Source: Porticoccus sp950063125
GTDB lineage: Bacteria > Pseudomonadota > Gammaproteobacteria > Pseudomonadales > Porticoccaceae
Length of the DNA: 64,000 bases
Strand: one strand, 5' to 3'
NCBI RefSeq assembly: GCF_963973895.1
Contig: NZ_CAXBBF010000001.1
In this document: piece by piece, positions 26,947-36,003 of the stretch
Layout: each line of letters begins with the position of its first letter
Numbering within the stretch: the stretch's first letter is position 1
Made by a program: the position numbers and the translations under genes
The notes under the pieces: generated by a model
Databases searched by the model: none
The model's input: only the letters and a program-made list of their open reading frames with translations
Told to the model about the DNA's origin: nothing

Positions 26947-26965
26947 GGTAATGAGATTTATTATT
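26947..26965 (-). promoter_or_regulatory. Candidate Fur box upstream of fbpA
   Basis: The minus strand reads AATAATAAATCTCATTACC, matching 13 of 19 positions of the Fur consensus GATAATGATAATCATTATC. It lies 32 bp upstream of the fbpA start codon, where a promoter should be, so iron repression of fbpABC is a reasonable inference. Confidence 0.6.
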
Positions 26966-27208
26966 AAATGAAACAGTCGCTTTGAGAAATATGTGGCGGA
27001 TCGTTGCGCTGGATCAAATTATCACCTCTCATTGCAACGGGTGTCATCGGTTTGAAATAAACGGTGGGAAGCGGCTCTTGACCTTCCTATAATGGCCGGT
27101 GTCGAGGGGGCAGAGCAGCACGGGTTTCCCCCGGTCGTAGATGCTGGTTGAAGGTGAAATAAAAATAACCATGTTGCTTGGCATGTTATTCAGGCGAATT
27201 CGCCGTCA

Positions 27209-27985
27209 ATGGTTGCCGACTGGAGCCGGTCAGGTCCCCGGGTGTTCGCGGTGATAAAGAGCGAGGCATGGTTTGTGCTGGCGGTATTTGTGTTGATGCT
27301 GTCACTCGGCCTGATTTATTTTCTGCGGGGGTTGGCTGGCGGAGGTTTCAAGCGCTATGAGCGAGTGGACCGCCAGGGTGGCAGTGCGCTGCTCGGCAAG
27401 GGGGTGATGAATTTTGCCGTTTGGTGTGTCGAACCGCTGGTTAGACTGTTACAGCGCTGTTCGATAACACCCAATCAGGTCACGTTCGTGTCTTTGCTGC
27501 TCGGTCTGCTTGCCGCGGTGTCGATTGCCTTCGGCCATTTTGGCTGCGGGTTTTTCCTGGCTTTATTGTCCGGTATCAGCGATGTACTGGACGGTATGCT
27601 GGCGCGGTTGCAGGCGACATCGGATCGCGGTGGTGTGGTGCTCGATTCAACTATTGATCGCTATGTGGATTTTATGTTGCTGGCGGGGTGTGCGTTGTTT
27701 TTCCGCCATCAGACCTGGGCTCTGCTGGGTTGCCTGCTGGCGATTCACGGTTCATTCATGATCAGTTACACCACCGCCAAGGCGGAGGCCATGATGCTGG
27801 CCGTCCCCCGGGGTGTCATGAAGCGCACGGAGCGCTACGTTTATCTGTTGCTGGGATTGGCGGCCTCGGCATTCTGGCCGCAGGGCCTGCCGTTGTTGCT
27901 GGTGATCTGGGTCCTGGCCGTACTGGGTAATGTCTCTGCAGCGCTACGGTTCAGAGCGCTGTACCTGTCGGCACGGGCGGGCTGA
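27209..27985 (+). CDS. CDP-alcohol phosphatidyltransferase family protein, possible phosphatidylinositol-phosphate synthase
   Basis: A 258-residue membrane protein with the complete family motif DG-x2-AR-x8-G-x3-D-x3-D (DGMLARLQATSDRGG, then VVLDSTIDR) and about six membrane helices. Such enzymes exchange CMP of CDP-diacylglycerol for an alcohol phosphate. An inositol-3-phosphate synthase two genes downstream in the same operon makes inositol phosphate the likely acceptor, as in actinobacterial and archaeal phosphatidylinositol-phosphate synthases. Start uncertain: ATG 27209 lacks a ribosome site, and GTG codons at 27242 and 27251 are possible. Confidence 0.78.
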   Translation: MVADWSRSGPRVFAVIKSEAWFVLAVFVLMLSLGLIYFLRGLAGGGFKRYERVDRQGGSALLGKGVMNFAVWCVEPLVRLLQRCSITPNQVTFVSLLLGLLAAVSIAFGHFGCGFFLALLSGISDVLDGMLARLQATSDRGGVVLDSTIDRYVDFMLLAGCALFFRHQTWALLGCLLAIHGSFMISYTTAKAEAMMLAVPRGVMKRTERYVYLLLGLAASAFWPQGLPLLLVIWVLAVLGNVSAALRFRALYLSARAG

Positions 27986-27989
27986 CGGG

Positions 27990-28382
27990 ATGTTTTTTCG
28001 AGCGCAGACATCGGCTGTGGTGGCCACAGCTATCGATTTTCTGGTGATGATGCTGTGTTTTCAGGTGTTGGGCCTGCCGCTGGCGTTTGCTGTGGCGGCT
28101 GGGCCGATCAGTGGCGGGCTGGTAAACTTTTTTCTCAACCGCCGCTGGAGTTTCAAAGCCCATCGGGAGGGTATTGGCTGGCAGATCTACAGCTATATGC
28201 TGGTTTGTCTGATTGCCGCCGCGGCCAATGTGGTTGGGGTGTTGACGCTGGTAGCCTACTTTTCGCTGGATTATTTGCTGGCGAGGATATTGGTGGCGAT
28301 TGTAGTGGCATTGGCTATTAATTATCCCCTGCACCGGCGGGTGGTATTTGTGACCTCTGGTAGGTTTGTCAGCGACGATTAG
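27990..28382 (+). CDS. GtrA-family membrane protein
   Basis: A 130-residue, four-helix GtrA-like protein (ATAIDFLVMMLCFQVLGLPL, then GGLVNFFLNRRWSFKAH and NYPLHRRVVF). The LVNFFLNRRWSF segment is the usual GtrA signature. The start is the ATG at 27990, four bases after the preceding stop. Placed between a CDP-alcohol phosphotransferase and an inositol phosphate synthase, it may flip a lipid or polyprenyl-phosphate sugar that decorates an inositol lipid; that role is inferred. Confidence 0.75.
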   Translation: MFFRAQTSAVVATAIDFLVMMLCFQVLGLPLAFAVAAGPISGGLVNFFLNRRWSFKAHREGIGWQIYSYMLVCLIAAAANVVGVLTLVAYFSLDYLLARILVAIVVALAINYPLHRRVVFVTSGRFVSDD

Positions 28383-28413
28383 TGTGTGCTGTTTTTATGT
28401 TTAAGGAGCCGAA

Positions 28414-29508
28414 GTGGAAAGAAAGAAAATAAGAATAGCGGTGGTGGGTGTGGGCAACTGTGCAAGCTCGCTGATTCAGGGAATTTACCACTACCGTTTG
28501 CGCGGGGTGCAGGATTCAATCGGTTTGCTGAATTACGAGCTGGGCGGTTACCGGCCGGAGGACATTGAGGTAGTGGCGGCCTTTGATATCGATAAGCGAA
28601 AAGTGGGCAGGGATGTCAATGAGGCGATTTTTTCACTGCCCAACTGCACCACGGTGTTTTGCCCGGATGTGCCGCCCTGCGGTGTAACGGTTTCCATGGG
28701 CAATGTGCTGGATGGCTATTCCGAGCACATGGCGGGTTACGGCGATGACCGCACTTTCCTGCCCGGGTCCGAGCCCCAGCCGAGTCTGGCCGATGTGGTG
28801 GCGCAGTTAAAGGATGCAGCGGTGGATGTGGTGATGAACTATCTGCCGGTGGGTTCCCAGAAAGCTACTGAGTTTTATGCCGAGTGCGCCCTGGAGGCCG
28901 GTTGTGCCTTTGTTAACAATATCCCGGTATTCATTGCCAGCAATCCGGACTGGGCCGCCCGCTTCAAGGCAAAGAACCTGCCGATTATCGGCGATGATAT
29001 CAAGGCGCAGTTGGGGGCGACGATTCTTCATCGCACGCTGGGTAACCTGTTCAAAAATCGCGGCGTGAAACTGGAGCGGACCTACCAGCTGAATACCGGT
29101 GGTAACACGGATTTTCTGAATATGCTGAATCGGGATCGCCTGGCCTCCAAGAAAGAGTCCAAGACCGAAGCGGTGCAGAGTGCTATTCCCCAGCGGCTGG
29201 CCGATGAGAATATTCACGTGGGGCCGAGTGACTATGTGCCCTGGCAGAATGACAACAAGGTCTGCTTTATCCGCATGGAGGGCAAATTGTTCGGCGATGT
29301 GCCGATGAATATTGAACTGCGGCTGTCGGTGGAGGATTCGCCAAATTCCGCCGGGGTGGCCATTGACACCCTTCGCTGTGCGAAGCTGGCGCTGGAGCGC
29401 GGTATCAGTGGAGCTGTGGACATCCCCTCGGCGTTCTTCTGCAAGCATCCGCCGCGCCAGATTCCGGACGATGAGTCCTATGCTGCGCTGATGGCAGAGT
29501 GGGTTTAG
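28414..29508 (+). CDS. ino1: Inositol-3-phosphate synthase
   Basis: Converts glucose-6-phosphate to inositol-3-phosphate using tightly bound NAD. The 364-residue length is that of the short bacterial/archaeal type. Seen: Rossmann motif IRIAVVGVGNCASSLIQG, DVVMNYLPVGSQ, the catalytic region GDDIKAQLGATILHRTLGNL and TYQLNTGGNTDFLNML. GTG start at 28414 with AAGGAG five bases upstream. The stop overlaps the nadC stop from the opposite strand by three bases. Third gene of the putative inositol lipid operon. Confidence 0.92.
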   Translation: MERKKIRIAVVGVGNCASSLIQGIYHYRLRGVQDSIGLLNYELGGYRPEDIEVVAAFDIDKRKVGRDVNEAIFSLPNCTTVFCPDVPPCGVTVSMGNVLDGYSEHMAGYGDDRTFLPGSEPQPSLADVVAQLKDAAVDVVMNYLPVGSQKATEFYAECALEAGCAFVNNIPVFIASNPDWAARFKAKNLPIIGDDIKAQLGATILHRTLGNLFKNRGVKLERTYQLNTGGNTDFLNMLNRDRLASKKESKTEAVQSAIPQRLADENIHVGPSDYVPWQNDNKVCFIRMEGKLFGDVPMNIELRLSVEDSPNSAGVAIDTLRCAKLALERGISGAVDIPSAFFCKHPPRQIPDDESYAALMAEWV

Positions 29509-30359
29509 TGCGGCAGGTTTTTCAGCTGTATCCGCATCGACAGGTCAATGGCCCGGCAGTGCTTCGTCAGGCTGCCGGATGACAGGTAATCGATTCCCTC
29601 GATAGCTTTGGCGGCGAGGTTGTCCACTTCCAGGTTGCCGGACACTTCCAGTCTGGCGACCCCCCGGTTCATGGCGATGGCTTCGTGGATCTGTTTTTCA
29701 TCGAAATTATCCAGCATGATAATGTCGGCTCCGGCCTGCAGTGCCTGCTGAAACTCCTCCAGACTCTCTACTTCCACCTCGACAAGTTTGTCGGGGGCGA
29801 TTTCCCGTGCCTTGGTGACTGCGGCGGCGATACCGCCGCAGGCGGCAATGTGGTTTTCCTTGATCAGAAAGGCGTCGTAAAGCCCGATGCGGTGATTGTG
29901 GCAGCCGCCCACGGTCACCGCGTATTTTTGTGCCAGACGCAGGCCGGGGATGGTTTTTCGGGTATCGAGAATCTGAATGGTCGTCCCTTTTACCAGTGCC
30001 GCAAACTGCCGTGCAATGGTGGCGGTACCGGAGAGGGTTTGCAGAAAGTTAAGTGCGGTGCGCTCGCCGGTCAGCAGGCTGCGGGCCGGTCCGGATAGAG
30101 TCAGGAGAATTTCCCCCGGTTTTATCTCGTCACCGTCGCGAACCCGCCATTCGATCCTGACGGCGGGGTCCAGCTGGGCGAACACTTCATCCACCCAGGC
30201 CGTTCCGCATACCACCATCTGTTCACGGGTAATGACGCTGGCCTCGGCAGTGTTTTCTTCTGGAATCAGGAGGGCAGTAATATCCCCTTCGCCGATATCT
30301 TCTGCGAGGGCCTGCTTGACGGAGGTGGAGATATGGTTTTCAGGCAAATTCTTTGACAT
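29505..30359 (-). CDS. nadC: Nicotinate-nucleotide pyrophosphorylase (quinolinate phosphoribosyltransferase)
   Basis: Forms nicotinate mononucleotide from quinolinate and PRPP in de novo NAD synthesis. The 284-residue protein shows ALAEDIGEGDITALLIPEE, ERTALNFLQTLSGTAT, the substrate-binding ILDTRKTIPGLR and CHNHRIGLYDAFLIKENH, and DIIMLDNF. In Pseudomonas nadC is next to pilA; here about 19 kb separate them. Confidence 0.97.
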   Translation of the reverse strand: MSKNLPENHISTSVKQALAEDIGEGDITALLIPEENTAEASVITREQMVVCGTAWVDEVFAQLDPAVRIEWRVRDGDEIKPGEILLTLSGPARSLLTGERTALNFLQTLSGTATIARQFAALVKGTTIQILDTRKTIPGLRLAQKYAVTVGGCHNHRIGLYDAFLIKENHIAACGGIAAAVTKAREIAPDKLVEVEVESLEEFQQALQAGADIIMLDNFDEKQIHEAIAMNRGVARLEVSGNLEVDNLAAKAIEGIDYLSSGSLTKHCRAIDLSMRIQLKNLPH

Positions 30360-30617
30360 AGGGTATCCAGCTGCGATCCGGGCATATTACAACAGTCGTT
30401 TATGGGGGAATAGGCTGGTGTGGAATAAGTTGCGGCAGTTATTGATGGCGACATGTGTGATCTGTATCTCGGTTTTGGGCAAAGTCAGGATCGACTGGTT
30501 AGTTTTGGGAACTGGTTGGCGTTTCACTTATCCCGGGTGCTGGGTAAGAAACCTATAATCCGAGTCAATAGTTGACCATCTTCGTCTTATACGATTTATC
30601 TCCGAGCAGGCCACACA

Positions 30618-32888
30618 ATGATGAACGAACGTTTGAAGTTAGTTGAGGCTGAAAAAATGAAGGGCCGAGGCTTTGAAATGCCTGAGTCGCTTCGCCAGTT
30701 GAGAGATCACGCAAAAGTCGTTTTGGATCAGCGGCTGGCTGAGGTCTTTGATCATGTGGATGATACGTTTTTCGATCTTGCCGATCGGGCGGCAAGTAAC
30801 GGTGAACAGGCAACGTACTTCGATGCCATGCGCTTGATTCGTCTGCAGCGAAAATCCATTGAGCATAAGTTTTCACAGGCCATCGACAATTCGTTTCAAC
30901 GACTTGGCAACCGCGGGTATCGGGGGGCCAGCCAGAGGGCAGTCGCAACGGAGAGCCCGGCGGGCCTCACACTGGTAGAAAACGAAGATCTCGAAGAAAT
31001 GATAGCCATGGATAGCATGGTTTCCAAAGTTGCGAAGCGCCATAAATACGATCTCAGGTTGCTGGTGATGCGTATCAATTCCATTGTGCCCAGTGACGTC
31101 ACCGCAATTAACAACCCTCTTGGGCCGGAAATTATCTGTGAATCACTGCGGCAGACGTTGTTGGAGCTGGAAATAGACATTCGCTCAAAACTGGTGTTGC
31201 TTAAACTGATTGACCGGCATGTCATGGATGCTGTTGGGCCTCTATTGATTGAAGGTAACCGGCTGCTCCGTAAGTTCGGTGTCTTGCCTGACCTGGAAAA
31301 GCAGCAGGCAAAAAAAGCGATCAATTCCAGTCAATCTGCTCAGGTTGGTGGTACGGCAAAAAAACCGGATTATCACGAGGGGAATCCCGCCTTTGCAAAA
31401 CATGGCACTGAGAGAGCCGGCGGCCACAGCCAGCTTATTTCTCAATTACAGGAGTTTCTGGGGCAGCCGGATTATGGTTACACTTCTGGCTCTGGCGCAT
31501 CAATCAGCCAGGATCAGCTGGTTTCTCTGGTTTCCGGTTTGCAGCGCGAGTGGGGCGAGAGCAACCACAGTGAAGGGGGGCTGCTTGGTCTGATTGAGGA
31601 GCGACTCCAGCAGCAGGGCGGCCCCGGTCTGGGGCGTCAGGATTACAGTGTGGTCAGTCTGCTGGATCAGCTGTTCTCGAGAATGCGCAGTGAAAACCAT
31701 ATTTCGGGCGGGTTTTCCCGTGAGTTGCGGAAGCTCGAATTACCCCTTTTGCGAATTGTGCTTCAGGACCCCAGTTTCTTTGATAAGGAGAAACACCCTG
31801 CAAGAAGGCTGATCAATGAGATAACACAGGTTGCCATAGGGTTCCCCGAGGATGTGGATATCAATAGCGATCCTGTGGGTAGAGCTATCTCCGAAATCGC
31901 TCAAAAGCTTTCGGCTGAAGAAACCATGGGTACGGAGGACCTTAAACAGTTGCTGCTCGACTTTATTCAGCTGACAGAAAAGGAGCGTCGCAAGGCCCTC
32001 ATGATGGAGCAGCGGGTTATAGAGAAAGCTGCAGCCTCCGAAAAGGTCAACCAGGCACACCAGTTGGTCGACAAGACCCTGAATGAGCGCATGCAGGGCA
32101 AGTCTTTTCCTCGACTGTTGGTACATTTTGCCGAGAAAGCTTGGTGTCGGGTCATGTTCATGGCCTGTCTGCGGACTGAATCGTCGCCCGAGCAGTGGGA
32201 AACTGCAGTTGAAATACTGGACCGGGTGCTGGCGCATGCAGATGACGGCGAGGTGAGTGATGACGACGTCAAGTCGTTATTGGCCACCATTCAGGAGCAC
32301 CTCGAAGATATCGCTTATGAATCCTACGATCTTGGGCGGCTGATAATCAGGCTCGAGGAATACTTTTATCGCAATAAAGCTGAAAACGAGAAACCCGAGG
32401 AATGTGTTGGCCAGGCAGAACCGACCGCTCAGGACTTGCCCGGTCAAACGGAAGATCTCGCAGAGCCGAAAGTTCAGACAATCGTTGTTTCCAATAAACC
32501 ACATGAAACAGTGGTTATCAGGAAAATTAAAACGGACATGCCCGGGCATCGTAAACTGGAGGAGGACGCTGTCACCGAAAGTGACGAGGCGGCAAGCCCT
32601 GATGAAGAGTCTCTGAAAGCGCTCAATTCTCTCTGTCGCGGCGCCTGGGTTGATTTTCTGGATCAAACTTCTTCGAACAAGCGCTGCAAGGTAGCTGGGG
32701 TTATATCCCCCCCAGGTATCTATATTTTTGTGAACCGCCAGGGTACCAAGGTTGCCGAGATGAACCGCAACCGGACCGCTATCAGCATACAAAACAAAAA
32801 TCTGGTTGTGTTGGATAACTCACACTTGTTTGACAATACCCTGGAGCGTGTCATAAAAGATATTCGAACCAGCCGTCAGGCCCATTAG
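30618..32888 (+). CDS. DUF1631 family protein, first copy
   Basis: A 756-residue, mostly helical cytoplasmic protein of the DUF1631 family, found in the same place (between nadC and ampD) in Pseudomonas. Conserved blocks include FDHVDDTFFDLADRAA, YFDAMRLIRLQRKSIEH, NNPLGPEIICES, KEKHPARRLINEI and a C-terminal 80-residue region (CRGAWVDFLDQ ... IFVNRQGTKVAEMNRNR). The last region could adopt a PilZ-like small beta-barrel, but the c-di-GMP-binding motifs are not clear. No biochemical role is established to my knowledge. A Pro/Glu-rich linker lies near residues 590-640. A TATAAT hexamer at 30554 may belong to its promoter. Confidence 0.85.
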   Translation: MMNERLKLVEAEKMKGRGFEMPESLRQLRDHAKVVLDQRLAEVFDHVDDTFFDLADRAASNGEQATYFDAMRLIRLQRKSIEHKFSQAIDNSFQRLGNRGYRGASQRAVATESPAGLTLVENEDLEEMIAMDSMVSKVAKRHKYDLRLLVMRINSIVPSDVTAINNPLGPEIICESLRQTLLELEIDIRSKLVLLKLIDRHVMDAVGPLLIEGNRLLRKFGVLPDLEKQQAKKAINSSQSAQVGGTAKKPDYHEGNPAFAKHGTERAGGHSQLISQLQEFLGQPDYGYTSGSGASISQDQLVSLVSGLQREWGESNHSEGGLLGLIEERLQQQGGPGLGRQDYSVVSLLDQLFSRMRSENHISGGFSRELRKLELPLLRIVLQDPSFFDKEKHPARRLINEITQVAIGFPEDVDINSDPVGRAISEIAQKLSAEETMGTEDLKQLLLDFIQLTEKERRKALMMEQRVIEKAAASEKVNQAHQLVDKTLNERMQGKSFPRLLVHFAEKAWCRVMFMACLRTESSPEQWETAVEILDRVLAHADDGEVSDDDVKSLLATIQEHLEDIAYESYDLGRLIIRLEEYFYRNKAENEKPEECVGQAEPTAQDLPGQTEDLAEPKVQTIVVSNKPHETVVIRKIKTDMPGHRKLEEDAVTESDEAASPDEESLKALNSLCRGAWVDFLDQTSSNKRCKVAGVISPPGIYIFVNRQGTKVAEMNRNRTAISIQNKNLVVLDNSHLFDNTLERVIKDIRTSRQAH

Positions 32889-33078
32889 GGCTCGTACACA
32901 CTTTTCTGATGCCCTCTTCTGCGGCAAATGAACAGTTGGTGACATAGCCGGCCTGTCTGGTGGCTTGACACCGTTGCTGTTCCCTGTTGTTAAGCTATTC
33001 TTCCAGGAGAACCTGGGACTCAAGTGTGCAGGTAAGTGTTATGATCAGCAACTGGTTGTTCTGGAATAGAGGGCGGAA

Positions 33079-35328
33079 GTGACAGATGTAGATAAGCTAT
33101 CAGTAGCTTTGTTTCGGTTACCTCGGCCATTGCTGGCACTCAAGGGGCGTATCCATACATTCCTCTCTTCACGCCTGAACAATATGTTTGATCAGGTGGA
33201 TGACACCTTTTTCGATCTCGCTGATCGCGCGGACAACAACCGCCAGCAAACCATGTATTTTGATGCGATGCGTCTGATCCGGATGGAACGAAAAAATATC
33301 GAGCACAACTTTTTTGGTGTGCTCACCCAGAGCTTTCAGCAGCTGGGTCAGTACCAGGATCCGGAATTACCCAGTCAGGAACCCGAAGGGCTGGAAGTGG
33401 TCGAGAACGAACAGCTCGAAGAAATTATCGCACTGGATGCCATGGTGTTTCGGGTGTCAGAGCTCTGCAAGCCTGAACTTGATGCCCTCAATACTCGTCT
33501 CAGCTCAATGGTCCCGGCCTTGGTGACCCTGAAAAATAATCCGGTCGGGCCCGAAGTAATCTGTGAATCCTTTAATGAGGCTGTGGCCCACCTCGAGCTC
33601 AAGCTGCCGGTTAAACTGGTGCTGTTTAAGTTGTTTGATCGCCAGGTAATGGTGTCGTTGAAGGACTTCCTGGTGGAGGGCAACAAGCGTCTCAGCGATA
33701 TGGGGGTGTTGCCCGATCTGGAGCAGTTGCGCAAGGCCCGGGTTGAGTCGCGTCAGCAGGAAAAACCCCCGGCGCCACCGCCGGAGCAGGCATCCGCGGC
33801 TGGCGCTGCACATTCTTCCCCTCCCCCTGCCTCTGGAGAGGCCGCCGGTCGCCCCAGCCCGGATAGTCGCGCTCCCGACAGTCTCCGTCAGGCCGGTGCC
33901 GGACAGGCGAAGAAACGCAGACAGGATGATGGTCAGCGCTATGGTCAGTTTCTTTCCCAGTTGAAAAATCTGTTGCACTGGGGGCCGTCGGGAGCTTCGG
34001 GTTCCGATGCCGGCATGCACCAGCGAATTGAGGGAGATGAGCTTGTCTCCATGGTGGGCAATTTGCAGCAGGACTGGTCCAATGCCGTCAGTGCGAAAGC
34101 TGATGACAGCGAGGGGCTTTTGCAGCTCATTGATGGCCATCTCGAACGACAGGGAGAGGCCCGCCTCGATGGGACCGAACGAGGGCTCGTCGATTTGCTC
34201 GACAGGTTGTTTGTCAGGGTCAATCACCAGACGATTGCCTGTGCCCAGCTGGCGGCGGAATTGCGCAAACTGGAGTTGCCTATTCTGCAGCTGGCCCTCA
34301 AGGACAGCACATTTTTTGATCGGGAAAAGCATCCGGCCAGACGGCTGTTAAACGAAATTGCCGAGGCGTCCATCGGTTACACGGAAAAGGTCGATGTTGA
34401 CGGAGACCCCGTTGCGCGAGCGATTTCCGGTGTGGCCGCTGAGCTGTCCGGACAGTCCCCCGGCGATCATGCTGCGCTGACACAGCTGTTACTGAATTTC
34501 ATTGATCTGGTAGAAAAGGAGCGCCGTCGCGTTGCCGTGCTTGAGCAGCGGCTGATGGAGGAGGCGACTGCCACGGAAAAGGTCAATCATGCCCATCAGG
34601 CTGTGGTGAGGGTGCTGATGGAACGCGTAAAGGGCAAAACCCTGCCGCGTTTTGTGGTCAGTTTTGCCGAGGACGCCTGGTGCAAGGTGTTGTTTCTGAA
34701 TCACTTGCGGTCCGGTCAGGATTCTGAAGAATGGCATGGCAGTATTAGAGTGTTGGACCGTTTGCTTGAACTGGTCGCCCAGGGGCAGGCGGATGCCGGG
34801 GTTGTAGCACCGGTACTGACAACCATCAGGGAAAGTCTGGAAAACGTCTCTTACGATGCCTATGACATGGGCCGTTTGCTGGGGGCGATGGAACAATATT
34901 TTCGTGGTGAGCTCAGCAGTGAGGAGAGCCTGCGTCAGGGGGTGTCTGCCAGTCCACTCCAGTCGGTGCTGGTGGATGCGCTCAGAACCAATATTCCGGG
35001 TAATCCTGCCGCGCTGGGGGAAGATTCCGATGGCTCGGTGGATGAGCAATATCTGCGTCGCGCCGATAGCCTCACCAGAGGAGCCTGGGTTGAAATGACC
35101 GATGACGGTGCCGACAAGCGACGTTGTAAGCTGGCGGGTGTTGTGTTGCCTTCCGGTAAATTTATTTTTGTGAATCGCCAGGGTGCCAAAGTATCTGAAA
35201 AGCACCGCAACCGGGTGGCGATGGATCTGCAAACCGAGAAGCTGCGTCCACTGGAAAAAACCCAACTGTTTGATCGTGCCCTGGAAGGTGTGGTCGGTGA
35301 GATGTGCCAGTCCCGATCGGTGCATTGA
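33079..35328 (+). CDS. DUF1631 family protein, second tandem copy
   Basis: A 749-residue paralogue of the preceding gene, colinear along its whole length: FDQVDDTFFDLADRAD, YFDAMRLIRMERKNIEH, NNPVGPEVICESF, KHPARRLLNEIAE and the C-terminal TRGAWVEMTDD ... IFVNRQGAKVSEKHRNR. The middle linker (residues about 225-285) is different and rich in Pro, Ala and Ser. GTG start at 33079 after GGGCGGA; 190 bp separate the two copies. Tandem duplication followed by divergence is the simplest explanation. Confidence 0.85.
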   Translation: MTDVDKLSVALFRLPRPLLALKGRIHTFLSSRLNNMFDQVDDTFFDLADRADNNRQQTMYFDAMRLIRMERKNIEHNFFGVLTQSFQQLGQYQDPELPSQEPEGLEVVENEQLEEIIALDAMVFRVSELCKPELDALNTRLSSMVPALVTLKNNPVGPEVICESFNEAVAHLELKLPVKLVLFKLFDRQVMVSLKDFLVEGNKRLSDMGVLPDLEQLRKARVESRQQEKPPAPPPEQASAAGAAHSSPPPASGEAAGRPSPDSRAPDSLRQAGAGQAKKRRQDDGQRYGQFLSQLKNLLHWGPSGASGSDAGMHQRIEGDELVSMVGNLQQDWSNAVSAKADDSEGLLQLIDGHLERQGEARLDGTERGLVDLLDRLFVRVNHQTIACAQLAAELRKLELPILQLALKDSTFFDREKHPARRLLNEIAEASIGYTEKVDVDGDPVARAISGVAAELSGQSPGDHAALTQLLLNFIDLVEKERRRVAVLEQRLMEEATATEKVNHAHQAVVRVLMERVKGKTLPRFVVSFAEDAWCKVLFLNHLRSGQDSEEWHGSIRVLDRLLELVAQGQADAGVVAPVLTTIRESLENVSYDAYDMGRLLGAMEQYFRGELSSEESLRQGVSASPLQSVLVDALRTNIPGNPAALGEDSDGSVDEQYLRRADSLTRGAWVEMTDDGADKRRCKLAGVVLPSGKFIFVNRQGAKVSEKHRNRVAMDLQTEKLRPLEKTQLFDRALEGVVGEMCQSRSVH

Positions 35329-35444
35329 GGCTATGTTGGCTTACCTGCTGCAAACAAGAGGCTGCGGTGCTGCCCCCGCTAATTCTTTAATCCATGGACA
35401 ATCCCCACTAGTATTCAGGTGTTTCTTTGTTGGGAGCATAGACT

Positions 35445-36002
35445 ATTTCTGGTTTTTCTATCGATTCGCAAGGCTGGCTGACGGGTGCGCGGCATGTGCC
35501 CTCGCCGAATTTTAATCAGCGGCCGGCAACGGCGGCGTTATCACTGCTGGTGATCCACAATATCAGCCTGCCGCCCGGTGAATTTGGCGGGACGCACATC
35601 TGCGATTTTTTTACCAATTGCCTGGATGCCGACGCTCATCCCTATTTTCGCGAAATTGTCGATCTCAGGGTCTCCGCCCACCTGTTGATCCGGCGCGATG
35701 GTGACGTGGTGCAGTTTGTATCGTTTCACGATCGTGCCTGGCATGCGGGACAGTCCTGCTTTGACGGGGCGGAAAACTGTAATGACTTTTCATTGGGGAT
35801 AGAGCTGGAGGGCAGTGATGACAAGCCCTACACCGATAAGCAGTACCGCTGTCTGGCGGCGCTGGTTCGGGTTTTGCTGGCGCACTACCCCGGCCTGTCA
35901 AAACAGCGTATTGTCGGTCACAGTGACATCGCCCCCGGACGCAAGACCGATCCGGGCCCCTGCTTTGACTGGCGGCGATTAAGCACTTCCCTGGAGGCGT
36001 GA
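35445..36002 (+). CDS. ampD: 1,6-anhydro-N-acetylmuramyl-L-alanine amidase AmpD (apparent ATT start)
   Basis: Cytosolic zinc amidase that removes the peptide from recycled anhydromuropeptides, thereby limiting beta-lactamase induction through AmpR. Zinc ligands and catalytic regions are present: VIHNISLPPGEFGG, VSAHLLIRRDG, WHAGQSCF, IGIELEGSDDKPYTD and VGHSDIAPGRKTDPGPCFDW. The first ordinary start (GTG 35496) would lack the conserved GWLTGARHVPSPNF N-terminus, which is encoded in frame upstream. No ATG, GTG or TTG precedes it before the stop at 35439, but ATT at 35445 has GGGAG eight bases upstream and gives 185 residues, the family's normal length. Confidence 0.92.
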   Translation: MSGFSIDSQGWLTGARHVPSPNFNQRPATAALSLLVIHNISLPPGEFGGTHICDFFTNCLDADAHPYFREIVDLRVSAHLLIRRDGDVVQFVSFHDRAWHAGQSCFDGAENCNDFSLGIELEGSDDKPYTDKQYRCLAALVRVLLAHYPGLSKQRIVGHSDIAPGRKTDPGPCFDWRRLSTSLEA

Positions 36003-36003
36003 T

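Noticed and set aside
30500..30617. Strong promoter before the first DUF1631 gene
   Set aside because: TATAAT at 30554 is good but no -35 hexamer lies at 16-18 bp, so it is only mentioned in the gene entry.
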